A DNA stretch of 56,978 nucleotides from DASUKL01 sp036278755 (GTDB lineage: Bacteria; Chloroflexota; Limnocylindria; Limnocylindrales; CSP1-4): assembly GCA_036278755.1 (NCBI GenBank), contig DASUKL010000010.1, forward strand, positions 1 to 56,978, read 5' to 3'. The first letter of the stretch is position 1. Each line of letters opens with the position of its first letter. The notes beneath the pieces are model-generated. The model made no database searches, was not told the DNA's origin, and worked only from the letters and a program-made list of their open reading frames with translations. Both the position numbers and the translations under genes were made by a program. This document shows positions 16,815 through 24,948 of this stretch, one piece after another.

Positions 16815-17439
16815 CGTCGCGGGCCTGCTCCGTTCGGCACCCGGCGCGGCCCGCACGTATCCTGTCGTGGGTGAGACGCTGACCGTGGCCGACGACCTGG
16901 CCCTGGCCGCGCCGATCGAGGGCCAGGTCCGTCTTCAACGCACCGACCGCGGCCTGCTCGTACGGGCCGACCTCAGCACCGCCTTGGCCGAGCGCTGCGG
17001 CCGCTGCCTGCGGCCGGTGGCCAGCCCCATCACGATCCAGCTCGACGAGGAGGCGCTGCCGTCCATCGACATCGACACCGGCCTGCCCGTCGCGACCGCG
17101 GACGACCCGGAGGCCATCCGCCTGGACGACCATCACGAGCTGGATCTCCGGGGCCCGCTCCGGGAGGCCATCCTGCTGGCCGAGCCGATCGCCCCGCTCT
17201 GCCGGCCCGACTGCCGGGGCCTGTGCCCCGAGTGCGGGATCGACCTGAACGATCATCCCGATCACGACCATGGACCGGCCCCCATCGACCCCCGCCTGGC
17301 CGGCCTGGCCGCCTGGCCCGGCTTCGACGAGGACCCGAGCGGGCCGTCATCATCCGACCGATCATCATCCGACCGATCATCACCACCTGACCGAGCAGCA
17401 CCTGGTCGACCCGAGCGACCAGCACCGAGGAGGAACTGA
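16801..17439 (+). CDS. DUF177 (YceD-like) protein
   Basis: 212-residue member of the YceD/DUF177 family, linked to ribosomal protein L32 and large-subunit rRNA metabolism. Diagnostic Cys motifs are CGRCLRP (about residue 60) and CRPDCRGLCPECGIDLN (about 135-152). The C-terminal 60 residues are low complexity and include two perfect copies of a 15-base unit (17347-17376) coding SSSDR. The ATG lies inside the end of the previous gene. rpmF follows after 1 base, the conserved yceD-rpmF arrangement. Confidence 0.87.
   Translation: MLSCNVAGLLRSAPGAARTYPVVGETLTVADDLALAAPIEGQVRLQRTDRGLLVRADLSTALAERCGRCLRPVASPITIQLDEEALPSIDIDTGLPVATADDPEAIRLDDHHELDLRGPLREAILLAEPIAPLCRPDCRGLCPECGIDLNDHPDHDHGPAPIDPRLAGLAAWPGFDEDPSGPSSSDRSSSDRSSPPDRAAPGRPERPAPRRN
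17347..17376 (+). repeat. Tandem 15-bp repeat in the DUF177 C-terminus
   Basis: Two exact copies of TCATCATCCGACCGA back to back, followed by a degenerate third start. Each encodes a five-residue Ser/Asp/Arg unit in the disordered tail. Confidence 0.85.
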
Positions 17440-17440
17440 C

Positions 17441-17647
17441 ATGGGAGTCCAGAAGCGCCGGGTGTCCCATGCCCGGCAGGGGGACCGCCGCTCGCATCAC
17501 GCCCTGAGCGTGCCGCAGCTCGAGGCCTGCCCCCACTGTCACGAGCCCAAGCGCATCCACCACGCCTGCCCCAGCTGTGGCTGGTACGGCGGTCGTGAGA
17601 CGGTCAGGATCAAGCCGGCCACGCCGAGCGAGCGCAGCGGAGCCTAG
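17441..17647 (+). CDS. rpmF: 50S ribosomal protein L32
   Basis: 68-residue large-subunit protein beginning MGVQKRRVSHARQG. It has a four-Cys zinc ribbon (C30, C33, C43, C46) in CPHC and CPSC, so it is the zinc-binding form. A strong AGGAGG stands about 8 bases before ATG 17441. It lies between DUF177 and plsX, the standard context. Confidence 0.95.
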   Translation: MGVQKRRVSHARQGDRRSHHALSVPQLEACPHCHEPKRIHHACPSCGWYGGRETVRIKPATPSERSGA

Positions 17648-17676
17648 TCCGCCGCGGGCAGGCCAGCCACCTGATC

Positions 17677-18747
17677 ATGGACCTCCAGGGCGTCCCCGGC
17701 CGGTTCGAGCCGCCGGGCGGGGCGCGCGCGCGCGTCGCTGTGGACGCCATGGGCGGCGACCACGCCCCCGAGGAGATCGTCCGCGGCGCCGTGGGCTGGG
17801 CCCGCGAGCATCCCGAGACGGACGTCATCCTCGTCGGCGACGAGCCGCGCCTGCGGCCCTTCTTCGACGGCCCGTTGCCCACTCACGTCTCGCTCGTCCA
17901 GGCCGCCGACAGCGTCGCCATGGATGAGCACGCCGCCGCCGCCGTGCGGCGCAAGCGCGACGCCAGCATCAACGTCTGCATGCGCCTCGTGCGCGACGGC
18001 CTGGCGGACGCCGTCGTCACGGCCGGCCACACGGGGGCCGGCGTGGCCGCCGCGATCATCGGCCTGGGCCGCCTGCGGGGCGTGGATCGGCCGGCCCTGG
18101 CCGTCCAGCTCCAGACCCCCCAGGGCCCCTTCATCCTCCTCGACATCGGGGCGACCACCGACTCGACCGGCCACAACCTGGCCCAGTACGCCCGCATGGG
18201 GGCCATCTTCGCCGAGCGGGTGGTCGGGGTGCCCGATCCCCGGGTGGCGCTCCTCTCGATCGGCGAGGAGGCGGGCAAGGGCGAGGCCCGGGTCCAGGAA
18301 GCGACCCGCCTGCTGGCCGCCAGCGACCTGCGCTTCGTGGGCAACGTGGAGGGTAAGGACCTGCCCGCCCATCTCTCCGACATCGTGGTCTGCGACGCGA
18401 CCGTGGGCAACGTCACCATGAAGTTCTTCGAGGGCCTGGCCGGCTTCATCTTCGACCAGCTCCGCCAGGAGTTCAAACGCCTGCCCTGGGGCCCGCTGGG
18501 CTATCTTTTCATGCGGCCGGGCATCGCCCGCATCCGTCGCACCTTCGACTACGAGCGCTTCGGGGCGGCACCGCTGCTGGGGGTCAAGGGCACCGTGCTC
18601 ATCACCCACGGCCGGGCCCGACGGCGGATGATCGGGTTCGCCGTCGAGGTCGGTGCGGCCGCCGCCCGGGCCCACATCCCCGAGCACATCGCCGCCGCGC
18701 TGGCCGAGGACGCGGCCCGGGAAGCGGCCGCCGAGGCGGCCTCGTGA
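17677..18747 (+). CDS. plsX: Phosphate acyltransferase PlsX
   Basis: Makes acyl-phosphate from acyl-ACP for phospholipid synthesis. It has 356 residues with the N-terminal VAVDAMGGDHAPEEIV signature, HTGAGVAAAI, and the central LDIGATTDS block. The start ATG 17677 adds about 20 residues before the conserved strand; a GTG nearer the domain (about 17740) is possible but lacks a better ribosome binding site. The stop overlaps nusB (GTGA). Confidence 0.93.
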   Translation: MDLQGVPGRFEPPGGARARVAVDAMGGDHAPEEIVRGAVGWAREHPETDVILVGDEPRLRPFFDGPLPTHVSLVQAADSVAMDEHAAAAVRRKRDASINVCMRLVRDGLADAVVTAGHTGAGVAAAIIGLGRLRGVDRPALAVQLQTPQGPFILLDIGATTDSTGHNLAQYARMGAIFAERVVGVPDPRVALLSIGEEAGKGEARVQEATRLLAASDLRFVGNVEGKDLPAHLSDIVVCDATVGNVTMKFFEGLAGFIFDQLRQEFKRLPWGPLGYLFMRPGIARIRRTFDYERFGAAPLLGVKGTVLITHGRARRRMIGFAVEVGAAAARAHIPEHIAAALAEDAAREAAAEAAS

Positions 18748-19277
18748 CGAGCCGCGAGGCGACCGTGGCCGACCCATCAAGCTCCCGCAGGCCGCGCAGC
18801 CGGGCTGCCCGGCACGCCGGCCGAGCGGCCGGGCGGCAGCTGGCCTTCGAGGCCGTCTTCGAGGCCGAGTTCGGGCAGCGAACGGCCCGCACGGTCCTGA
18901 CCCGCATCCTGGCCCAACACTCCGCAGGGGCCGACGCGGGGCAGCTGGCCCAGGGCATCGTCGAGGGCGTCGTGACCGACCGTCAGGGGATCGACGATCG
19001 GATCGCGGCCCTGGCCCCGGCCCACCCCGTGCAGGGCCTCGCGCGGGTCGATCGAGCGCTCTTGCGTTGCGCCCTTTCCGAGGTGCTACACTGCCCGGCG
19101 ACCCCGCAACGGGTGGCTATCGCCGAGTGGGTCGAGCTGGCTCGGACGTACAGCGGCGAGCCTGCCCGGCGCCTCGTGAACGGCGTCCTCGGACGCCTCG
19201 CGACGACGGTGCCTCCCGGTCCACCCGAAGGATCCGACCAGACAGGGGCGCACCGCCCGCCAGGAGGGAGCACGTGA
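18744..19277 (+). CDS. nusB: Transcription antitermination factor NusB
   Basis: RNA-binding helical protein that, with NusE (S10), binds boxA of rRNA transcripts. It has 177 residues with the typical GRQLAFEAVFEAEFG start of the domain (about residue 30) and the C-terminal AIAEWVELARTYSGEPARR and VNGVLGRLA. About 28 basic residues precede the domain. GTG 18744 overlaps the plsX stop, and the stop overlaps acpP. Confidence 0.92.
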   Translation: MTSREATVADPSSSRRPRSRAARHAGRAAGRQLAFEAVFEAEFGQRTARTVLTRILAQHSAGADAGQLAQGIVEGVVTDRQGIDDRIAALAPAHPVQGLARVDRALLRCALSEVLHCPATPQRVAIAEWVELARTYSGEPARRLVNGVLGRLATTVPPGPPEGSDQTGAHRPPGGST

Positions 19278-19516
19278 CCGCTTCGACCTACGATCGGTTG
19301 AAGAAGATCGTCGTCGAGCAGTTGGGCGTCGACGAGGAAGACGTCAAGCCCGAGGCCTCGTTCGTGGACGACCTGAACGCCGACTCGCTGGACCTGGTCG
19401 AGTTGATCATGAGCCTGGAGGAGGAGTTCGGGACCGAGATCTCCGACGAGGATGCGGAGAAGATCCGGACCGTCCAGGACGCCGTCGACTACATCGACGA
19501 GCACGGCGCACAGTAA
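19274..19516 (+). CDS. acpP: Acyl carrier protein
   Basis: 80-residue carrier of growing fatty acyl chains. The phosphopantetheine attachment site is Ser38 in NADSLDLVEL. The protein is strongly acidic, as expected. The start is GTG 19274 with GGAGGGAG about 4 bases upstream, overlapping the nusB stop (GTGA). The plsX-acpP-rnc-smc order is a familiar cluster, here without intervening fab genes. Confidence 0.95.
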   Translation: MTASTYDRLKKIVVEQLGVDEEDVKPEASFVDDLNADSLDLVELIMSLEEEFGTEISDEDAEKIRTVQDAVDYIDEHGAQ

Positions 19517-19580
19517 CCGCCCCGCTGCCGGTCCCGGCCGGCAGCGCCCGCCCCGGCCACGCGCCGGCCGCCCGGAAACG

Positions 19581-20267
19581 CTGGGACGCATCAGGGACCT
19601 CCGCCTGCCCGCTGGGGAGTTACCCCACCTCGACGAGGCCCTCGTCCACAGCAGCTTCCCCAACGAGCATCCCGGGGTCGACGAGGCCAGCAACGAACGC
19701 CTGGAGTTCCTCGGTGACGCCGTCATCCAGCTGGTCGTCAGCGAGGCCCTCCATGCCGGCCATCCCGAGGACGACGAGGGCCGCCTGACCGCCCGCCGCG
19801 CGGCCATCGTCTCGACCGCCGGGCTGGCTGCTGTGGCGGAGCGGCTGCACCTGGGCGAGTACCTGCGCCTGGGCCAGGGGGCCGAACGGACCGGCGAACG
19901 CCATCGCCCTTCGATCCTGGCCGCCGGCCTGGAGGCCGTGGCCGCCTGTCTGTACCTCGATCGCGGCCTCGACGCGGCCCGGGCCTGGGTCCGCGAGGTG
20001 TGTGGCCCGGAGCTGTCGCGGCCCGAGCCGGCCGACGCCTTCGTCTCGGCCAAGAGCCGCCTCCAGGAGCTGGGCTACGCCCGCGACGGTCGGGCGCCCG
20101 TGTACCGCGTCGTCCGCGTCGACGGCCCTGACCATGCCCGCCACTACGTCGTGGAGGCCCTCGTGGCCGGCACCGTGCTGGGCCACGGCGAGGGCCGCAA
20201 CCGCCGGGCGGCCGAGACGCAGGCCGCCGAGGCGGCCCTGGCGGCCATGGAGGCGGCCGGGCGGTGA
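19581..20267 (+). CDS. rnc: Ribonuclease III, probable CTG start
   Basis: Double-strand-specific endoribonuclease for rRNA and mRNA processing. The RNase III signature NERLEFLGDAV is at residues 38-48, and the C-terminal dsRNA-binding domain ends GEGRNRRAAETQAAEAAL. Between the acpP stop and the catalytic domain the frame has no ATG, GTG or TTG. CTG 19581 gives 228 residues, close to the usual 226 or so. The only alternative is ATG 19452, which would overlap acpP by 65 bases and add 43 unusual residues. The stop overlaps the smc GTG. Confidence 0.9.
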   Translation: MGRIRDLRLPAGELPHLDEALVHSSFPNEHPGVDEASNERLEFLGDAVIQLVVSEALHAGHPEDDEGRLTARRAAIVSTAGLAAVAERLHLGEYLRLGQGAERTGERHRPSILAAGLEAVAACLYLDRGLDAARAWVREVCGPELSRPEPADAFVSAKSRLQELGYARDGRAPVYRVVRVDGPDHARHYVVEALVAGTVLGHGEGRNRRAAETQAAEAALAAMEAAGR

Positions 20268-23200
20268 GCGCCACGGTGGGCCCCGAGGGGCGCGCAGCCG
20301 CCCGTCCCGCAGCCCGCCTGCGGGCCCTCCGCCTCGTGGGCTTCAAGTCCTTCGCCGAGCGGACCGTGCTGGAGTTCGGCCCCGGCATCTCTGCCGTCAT
20401 CGGGCCCAACGGGAGCGGTAAGAGCAACCTGGCCGACGCCCTGCGCTGGGCCCTCGGCGAGCAGGGTCGCGCCCTCCGCGCGCGGAGGGCGGAAGACGTC
20501 ATCTTCGCCGGCTCGGCCCGCCGCCGGGCCACCGGCATGGCCGACGTGACGCTGGTCGTCGACAACGAGGACCGGCTCCTGCCCATCGACTACGCCGAGA
20601 TCGAGTTCGGCCGGCGGCTGTACCGCTCGGGCGAGAGCGAGTACCTCCTCAACCGCCAGCGGGTCCGGCTGCGCGACCTGGCCGACCTCCTCGACGGGGC
20701 CAACCTGGCCGACAACGCCTTCCTCTTCATCGGCCAGGGCATGGTCGACCAGGCCCTCTCCCTGCGACCCGAGGAGCGCCGCCCGCTGTTCGAGGAGGTG
20801 GCCGGGGTGCGCCGCCACGAGCGCCGTCGGCGGCAGGCCGAGGAGCAGCTCGAGGAGGCGGAGCACAACCTGGCCCGGCTCCGCGACATCTTGGTCGAGC
20901 TGCGGCCCCAGGCCCGTCGCCTGGCCGCCCAGGCCGAGCAGGCGGTGGCTCGCCAGGCCGCGGCCGAGGCCCTGGCCGCGGAGGTCGTCCGCTCGGCCCG
21001 CTTGCGAGCCGCCTCGACCTCCCGCAGCGCGGCCTCCGCAGCGTCCGATCAGACCCGCTCCGGTGCAGCCGTGGCGGCGGCCCTCGCGGACCTGCGGGTG
21101 GCGGAGGCCCGGGCCACGGCCCTCGCCGAACAGTTGGCCGAGCGCACGGCGGGGCTGCAGGCCCAGCGAGCCGAGCGGGACGCCGCCCAGGCCCAGCAGG
21201 CCGAGGCCCGCCTCGAGGTCCAGCGGGTGGCCCTCGAGCTGGATGCCTTGGTCCGCGAAGCGGCCCGCGTCGACGACGAACGAGGGGCCAGCGCCGAACG
21301 GGTGGCCCAGGCGCGAGCCGCGATGGCCCTGCCCGTGCCGGGCTCCGATCCGGCCTCCGAGCTGGCCCTGGCCGAGCTCGACCGGGCCATCGGCGAGGCC
21401 AGCGCCGAGGCCGAGCGAGCCCTGGCCCAGCGGCAGGCGGAGGGGGAGCGGGAAGCTTCCCTGCGCCGCGCCCGCGCTGCTCGTGAGGCCGAGCGCCTGA
21501 CCGCGGAGCGAGCCCTGCTCGAAGGTGAGTCGCGCCTCCGGGAGGCGACGACCGAGGCCGAGCAGCGGGCCCGGGCGGCCCGGGATGCTGCCGCCGCGGC
21601 TGAGGCCGCCCGCGACGAGGCCGCCGCGGCCCGCGAAGCCGAACGGACGGCCGAGGCGACCCTCGTCTCGGCCCGGGAGGCGGCCGCCGCGGCTGAGGCC
21701 CATGGCGAGCTGGCCGTGGGCCGGCGCACGGCGGCCGAGGGGCTGGCCGCCTCCGCCCGCGCCCGCCTCGACGACCTCGAGGCCCGCCTCGCTCGACAGA
21801 CCGGCGGAGGCATCGTGGCCGCCGCCCGCCGGCGCGGCGGACGGCTGGTGGCCGAGGGGCTGGAGGTCGAGCCTCGCCTCCAGGCGGCCGTCGAAGCGGC
21901 CCTCGGACCGGCCCTCCGCGCGCCCGCCGTCTCCGAGGCGGCGGTCATCGAGCTTCGCGGGGAGCAGGGCCATGTCGTCGTCGAGGCCGCTCTCGCCCTG
22001 CTGGAGCGCGAGCGGCGCGTCGCGGCAGCGGCCCTCGAGGCCGCGCGGGCCGCCGGCGGTGGACCCCTGAGCGACGCGATCCGCCGCGACCCGGGCGGCA
22101 CGGTCAGTGGCCTCCTGGCCCGGGCCTTGTGGCTGCCCGATCTCGAGGCCGCCCTGGGTCTTCGGGGCAGCCTGCCACCAGGCTGGCTGGCGGTCACCCT
22201 GGCTGGCGAGCGGATCGAGGCCGGCGGCCTCGTCCGTCTGGGACCGGCCGAGGCCCTGCTGAGCCTGCGGTCGGAACGGGACGCGGCTGCAGCGGCTGCA
22301 GCGAGCCACGAGGGCCAGGCGACGACGGCCCGGGCGGCGGCCGAGCAGGCGATCGCCGCGGCCACGGCGGCTCGGGCCGATCTCGACGCGGCCCGGGAAG
22401 CGGCGGAGGCCGCCCTCCGAAAGCGACGGCTGGCCGAGGAGCAGGAGCGGAGCGCCGGAGGGACGGCCGAAGCTGCCCGCCGAGAGTCGGCCTGGGCCGA
22501 GGCTCAGGCCGACCGCCTGGGCCAGGGCCGCGAGCGGGCCGCAGCGACCCTGGCCGTGCTGAGCGAGACGGCCGGGATCGGCGCTCACGCCGGAGCCGAG
22601 GGCCAGGCCGGAGCCGAGACGGCGGCCGGGCCCCATGCCGGGGCCTGGCAGGAACGCCTGGCCGAGCTGCGCTCGCGACGGGCGACCGTGGCGGCTCACG
22701 TCGAGGCCGCTCGCGAGGAGCGCCGGGCGGCCGAGGATCGCCGCCGCCGGGCCGAGGTCACGGCCGAGCTCGAGCAGGGTCGGCTGGGCCAGCTCGAGGC
22801 CAGGGCGGCGAAGCTGGTCGAGACCCGGGCGGCGCTGACCTCGGAGCGCAGCCGGGCCGTGGCGGCCGAGGCCCGGACCCAGGACGTCCTGCGGGCCGCG
22901 GAGGCGCGCTCGACCGACCTCGATCGGGCCGAGACCGCCGGGCGCAGCAGCCTGGCCGAGGAGGAGCGCCGGGCCGCGGCCGCGCGCGAGCGGCTACGGG
23001 CCGCCGACGAACAGGCCCGTCTGGCCGAGCTGGCCTCCGTCGAGGCCCGCCTGGCCACGGATCAGCTGCGCGACGGCCTGCTGGTCGAGCTGGCCGGCCT
23101 GGGTCCGGTGGGCCTGAGCGCTCTCGGAAGCGACCCGGCGGATGCGTCCGAGGAGGACCAGCCGGCCCTCCTCGAGGCGGCCGTGGAGGGCTTCCTGGCC

Positions 23201-23929
23201 GCGGCCACGGCGAGCGCGGGATCGGAGGCCGAGGCCGGGGCGGGCGGCGAGGTCCCCGCCGCACCGGGGCGCCTGGCCAGCCTGCGCCGGCGCTTCGCCG
23301 AGCTCGGGGCGGGCAATCCCTTCGCCGCCGAAGAGTACGCCGAGCTGCGCCGGCGCCTCGACGACCTGGAGGCCCAGGAGGCGGACCTCGAGCAGGCCAT
23401 GGAGGCCACCCGCCGGCTCATCGCCGAGCTCTCCGAGCGCATCGTGGAGCAGTTCCGGAGCACGTTCGCCGCCCTGGAGGACGCCTTCGCCGCCCGCTTC
23501 GAGACGCTCTTCGGAGGCGGCGACGCCCGGCTCGTGCTGACCGACCCCGAGGACCTCGCTGCCACCGGGGTCGAGATCATGGCCCGGCCGCCGGGCAAGA
23601 AGCGCCAGGCCCTGGCCATGCTGTCGGGAGGCGAGCGGGCCCTCACCGCGGTGGCCCTCCTCTTCGCCATGCTCGAGATCCGACCGGTGCCCTTCTGCGT
23701 CCTCGACGAGGTCGACGCGGCCCTCGACGAGGCCAACGTGGGCCGCTTCACGGCCGCCCTCCAGGATCTCGCCGCGGCCACCCAGTTCGTCGTGATCACC
23801 CACAACCGGGGCACGATCGAGGCCGCGGACGCGCTGTACGGCGTGACCATCGGCGACGACGCCGTAAGCCGGGTCATCTCGCTTCGCCTGGCCGAGGCCA
23901 CGGCCCTCGCCGCGAGCCGCAGCGCGTGA
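20264..23929 (+). CDS. smc: Chromosome segregation ATPase SMC
   Basis: Condensin-type ATPase for chromosome compaction and segregation, 1221 residues. The N-terminal head has Walker A GPNGSGKS at 47-54. Long Ala/Glu/Arg coiled coils flank a hinge at about 515-680 (GGGIVAAARRRGGR to the LSLRSER segment). The C-terminal head carries LSGGE at 1120-1124 and Walker B DEVDAALDEANV from 1148. Codon composition in the coils is extremely GC-rich, which creates long antisense open frames. GTG 20264 overlaps the rnc stop, and the stop overlaps ftsY. The scpA and scpB partners are not in the window. Confidence 0.95.
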   Translation: MSATVGPEGRAAARPAARLRALRLVGFKSFAERTVLEFGPGISAVIGPNGSGKSNLADALRWALGEQGRALRARRAEDVIFAGSARRRATGMADVTLVVDNEDRLLPIDYAEIEFGRRLYRSGESEYLLNRQRVRLRDLADLLDGANLADNAFLFIGQGMVDQALSLRPEERRPLFEEVAGVRRHERRRRQAEEQLEEAEHNLARLRDILVELRPQARRLAAQAEQAVARQAAAEALAAEVVRSARLRAASTSRSAASAASDQTRSGAAVAAALADLRVAEARATALAEQLAERTAGLQAQRAERDAAQAQQAEARLEVQRVALELDALVREAARVDDERGASAERVAQARAAMALPVPGSDPASELALAELDRAIGEASAEAERALAQRQAEGEREASLRRARAAREAERLTAERALLEGESRLREATTEAEQRARAARDAAAAAEAARDEAAAAREAERTAEATLVSAREAAAAAEAHGELAVGRRTAAEGLAASARARLDDLEARLARQTGGGIVAAARRRGGRLVAEGLEVEPRLQAAVEAALGPALRAPAVSEAAVIELRGEQGHVVVEAALALLERERRVAAAALEAARAAGGGPLSDAIRRDPGGTVSGLLARALWLPDLEAALGLRGSLPPGWLAVTLAGERIEAGGLVRLGPAEALLSLRSERDAAAAAAASHEGQATTARAAAEQAIAAATAARADLDAAREAAEAALRKRRLAEEQERSAGGTAEAARRESAWAEAQADRLGQGRERAAATLAVLSETAGIGAHAGAEGQAGAETAAGPHAGAWQERLAELRSRRATVAAHVEAAREERRAAEDRRRRAEVTAELEQGRLGQLEARAAKLVETRAALTSERSRAVAAEARTQDVLRAAEARSTDLDRAETAGRSSLAEEERRAAAARERLRAADEQARLAELASVEARLATDQLRDGLLVELAGLGPVGLSALGSDPADASEEDQPALLEAAVEGFLAAATASAGSEAEAGAGGEVPAAPGRLASLRRRFAELGAGNPFAAEEYAELRRRLDDLEAQEADLEQAMEATRRLIAELSERIVEQFRSTFAALEDAFAARFETLFGGGDARLVLTDPEDLAATGVEIMARPPGKKRQALAMLSGGERALTAVALLFAMLEIRPVPFCVLDEVDAALDEANVGRFTAALQDLAAATQFVVITHNRGTIEAADALYGVTIGDDAVSRVISLRLAEATALAASRSA

Positions 23930-24813
23930 CCCTCGACGCGGGGCTGGCCCGCACCCGGACAGGGTTCATCGCCCGGCTGCGCGGGCTGGTCGGGGCAGGG
24001 GACGACCCCGCCGCCTGGGAGGCCGTCGAAGAGGCCCTCATCGCGGCGGACATCGGGGCCGGCCTGGCCGCCCAGGTCGTCGAGCGGGCCCGGGCCCGCC
24101 ACGACCCCGCTGGCCCCGAGGCGGCGGTGCGAACCGAGCTGGCGGCCCTCCTCCAGCCGCGCTCGGCGGTCGAGTGGCAGCCCCCGCGGGCGCCCGACGG
24201 GAGGCCGGCGGTCGTCCTCGTCGTCGGCGTCAACGGCACGGGTAAGACGACGACCATCGCCAAGCTGGCGGCCAGGCAGCAGCGGCTGGGTCAAGGTGTC
24301 CTCCTCGCCGCGGCCGACACCTTCCGGGCCGCGGCCATCGAGCAGCTCCAGACCTGGGCCGCCCGGCTCGACGTCCCGGTGGTGGCCCATGCGGCGGGGG
24401 CCGACCCGTCGGCCGTCGTCTTCGATGCCCTGGACGCGGCCGTGGCCCGCCACCGCGACCTCGTCATCGTGGACACGGCGGGTCGGCTCCACACCAAGCA
24501 CAATCTCCTGGACGAACTGGCCAAGATCCGGCGCACCATCGACAAGCGCCTGCCGGGGGCACAGCCCGAGGTCCTCTTCGTGCTGGACGCCACCACGGGT
24601 CAGAACGGCTTGGCCCAGGCCCAGGCCTTCCAGGCCGCCAGCGGCCTGACGGGCATCGTCCTGACCAAGCTCGATTCCACGGCTCGCGGTGGGATCGTCT
24701 TCGCCATCGAGCAGGCCCTCCGCATCCCGGTCCTCTTCGTCGGCGTGGGCGAGCAGCTCGACGACCTGCTGCCCTTCGAGCCCGACGCCTTCGTGGCCGC
24801 CCTCTTCGCCTGA
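23926..24813 (+). CDS. ftsY: Signal recognition particle receptor FtsY
   Basis: GTPase that docks SRP-ribosome complexes at the membrane. It has 295 residues, a compact form with only the N and G domains and no acidic A domain. P-loop GVNGTGKT is at 101-108. DTFRAAAIEQL, DTAGRLHTKHNLLDEL and TKLDSTARGG are the family G motifs. The start GTG 23926 overlaps the smc stop (GTGA). Confidence 0.95.
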   Translation: MTLDAGLARTRTGFIARLRGLVGAGDDPAAWEAVEEALIAADIGAGLAAQVVERARARHDPAGPEAAVRTELAALLQPRSAVEWQPPRAPDGRPAVVLVVGVNGTGKTTTIAKLAARQQRLGQGVLLAAADTFRAAAIEQLQTWAARLDVPVVAHAAGADPSAVVFDALDAAVARHRDLVIVDTAGRLHTKHNLLDELAKIRRTIDKRLPGAQPEVLFVLDATTGQNGLAQAQAFQAASGLTGIVLTKLDSTARGGIVFAIEQALRIPVLFVGVGEQLDDLLPFEPDAFVAALFA

Positions 24814-24826
24814 GCCCGGGCCCGAC

Positions 24827-24841
24827 CCCCAGGGCCTGGGG
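24827..24841 (+). terminator. Candidate hairpin downstream of ftsY
   Basis: CCCCAGG and CCTGGGG form an almost uninterrupted inverted repeat 13 bases past the ftsY stop, before the ffh promoter-like site. The loop is very short and no T-run follows, so this is a weak terminator candidate. Confidence 0.3.
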
Positions 24842-24854
24842 ACAGCCGATGCGC

Positions 24855-24860
24855 TACACT
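24855..24860 (+). promoter_or_regulatory. Candidate promoter -10 box for ffh
   Basis: TACACT in the 135-base gap between ftsY and ffh, about 88 bases before the ffh GTG. No convincing -35. The leader would contain AGGGGAG about 13 bases before the start. Confidence 0.4.
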
Positions 24861-24948
24861 GCGCCCGCCTCGGTGTCGCCAGAACCCGCGCACCACCCGC
24901 CCGGCCGACGAGCGGCCCGGCCGATCCCAGGGGAGTCCAGCCAACCTC

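Noticed and set aside
19087..19092. TACACT inside nusB as an acpP promoter
   Set aside because: The acpP start overlaps the nusB stop with a good ribosome binding site, so co-transcription explains it. A lone hexamer inside coding sequence is weak evidence. The same holds for TACACT at 15536-15541 inside rsmD.
20144..22699. 851-codon minus-strand frame opposite smc
   Set aside because: It shadows the Ala/Glu coiled coil of SMC. The Gly/Leu/Arg-rich translation is typical of such shadows.
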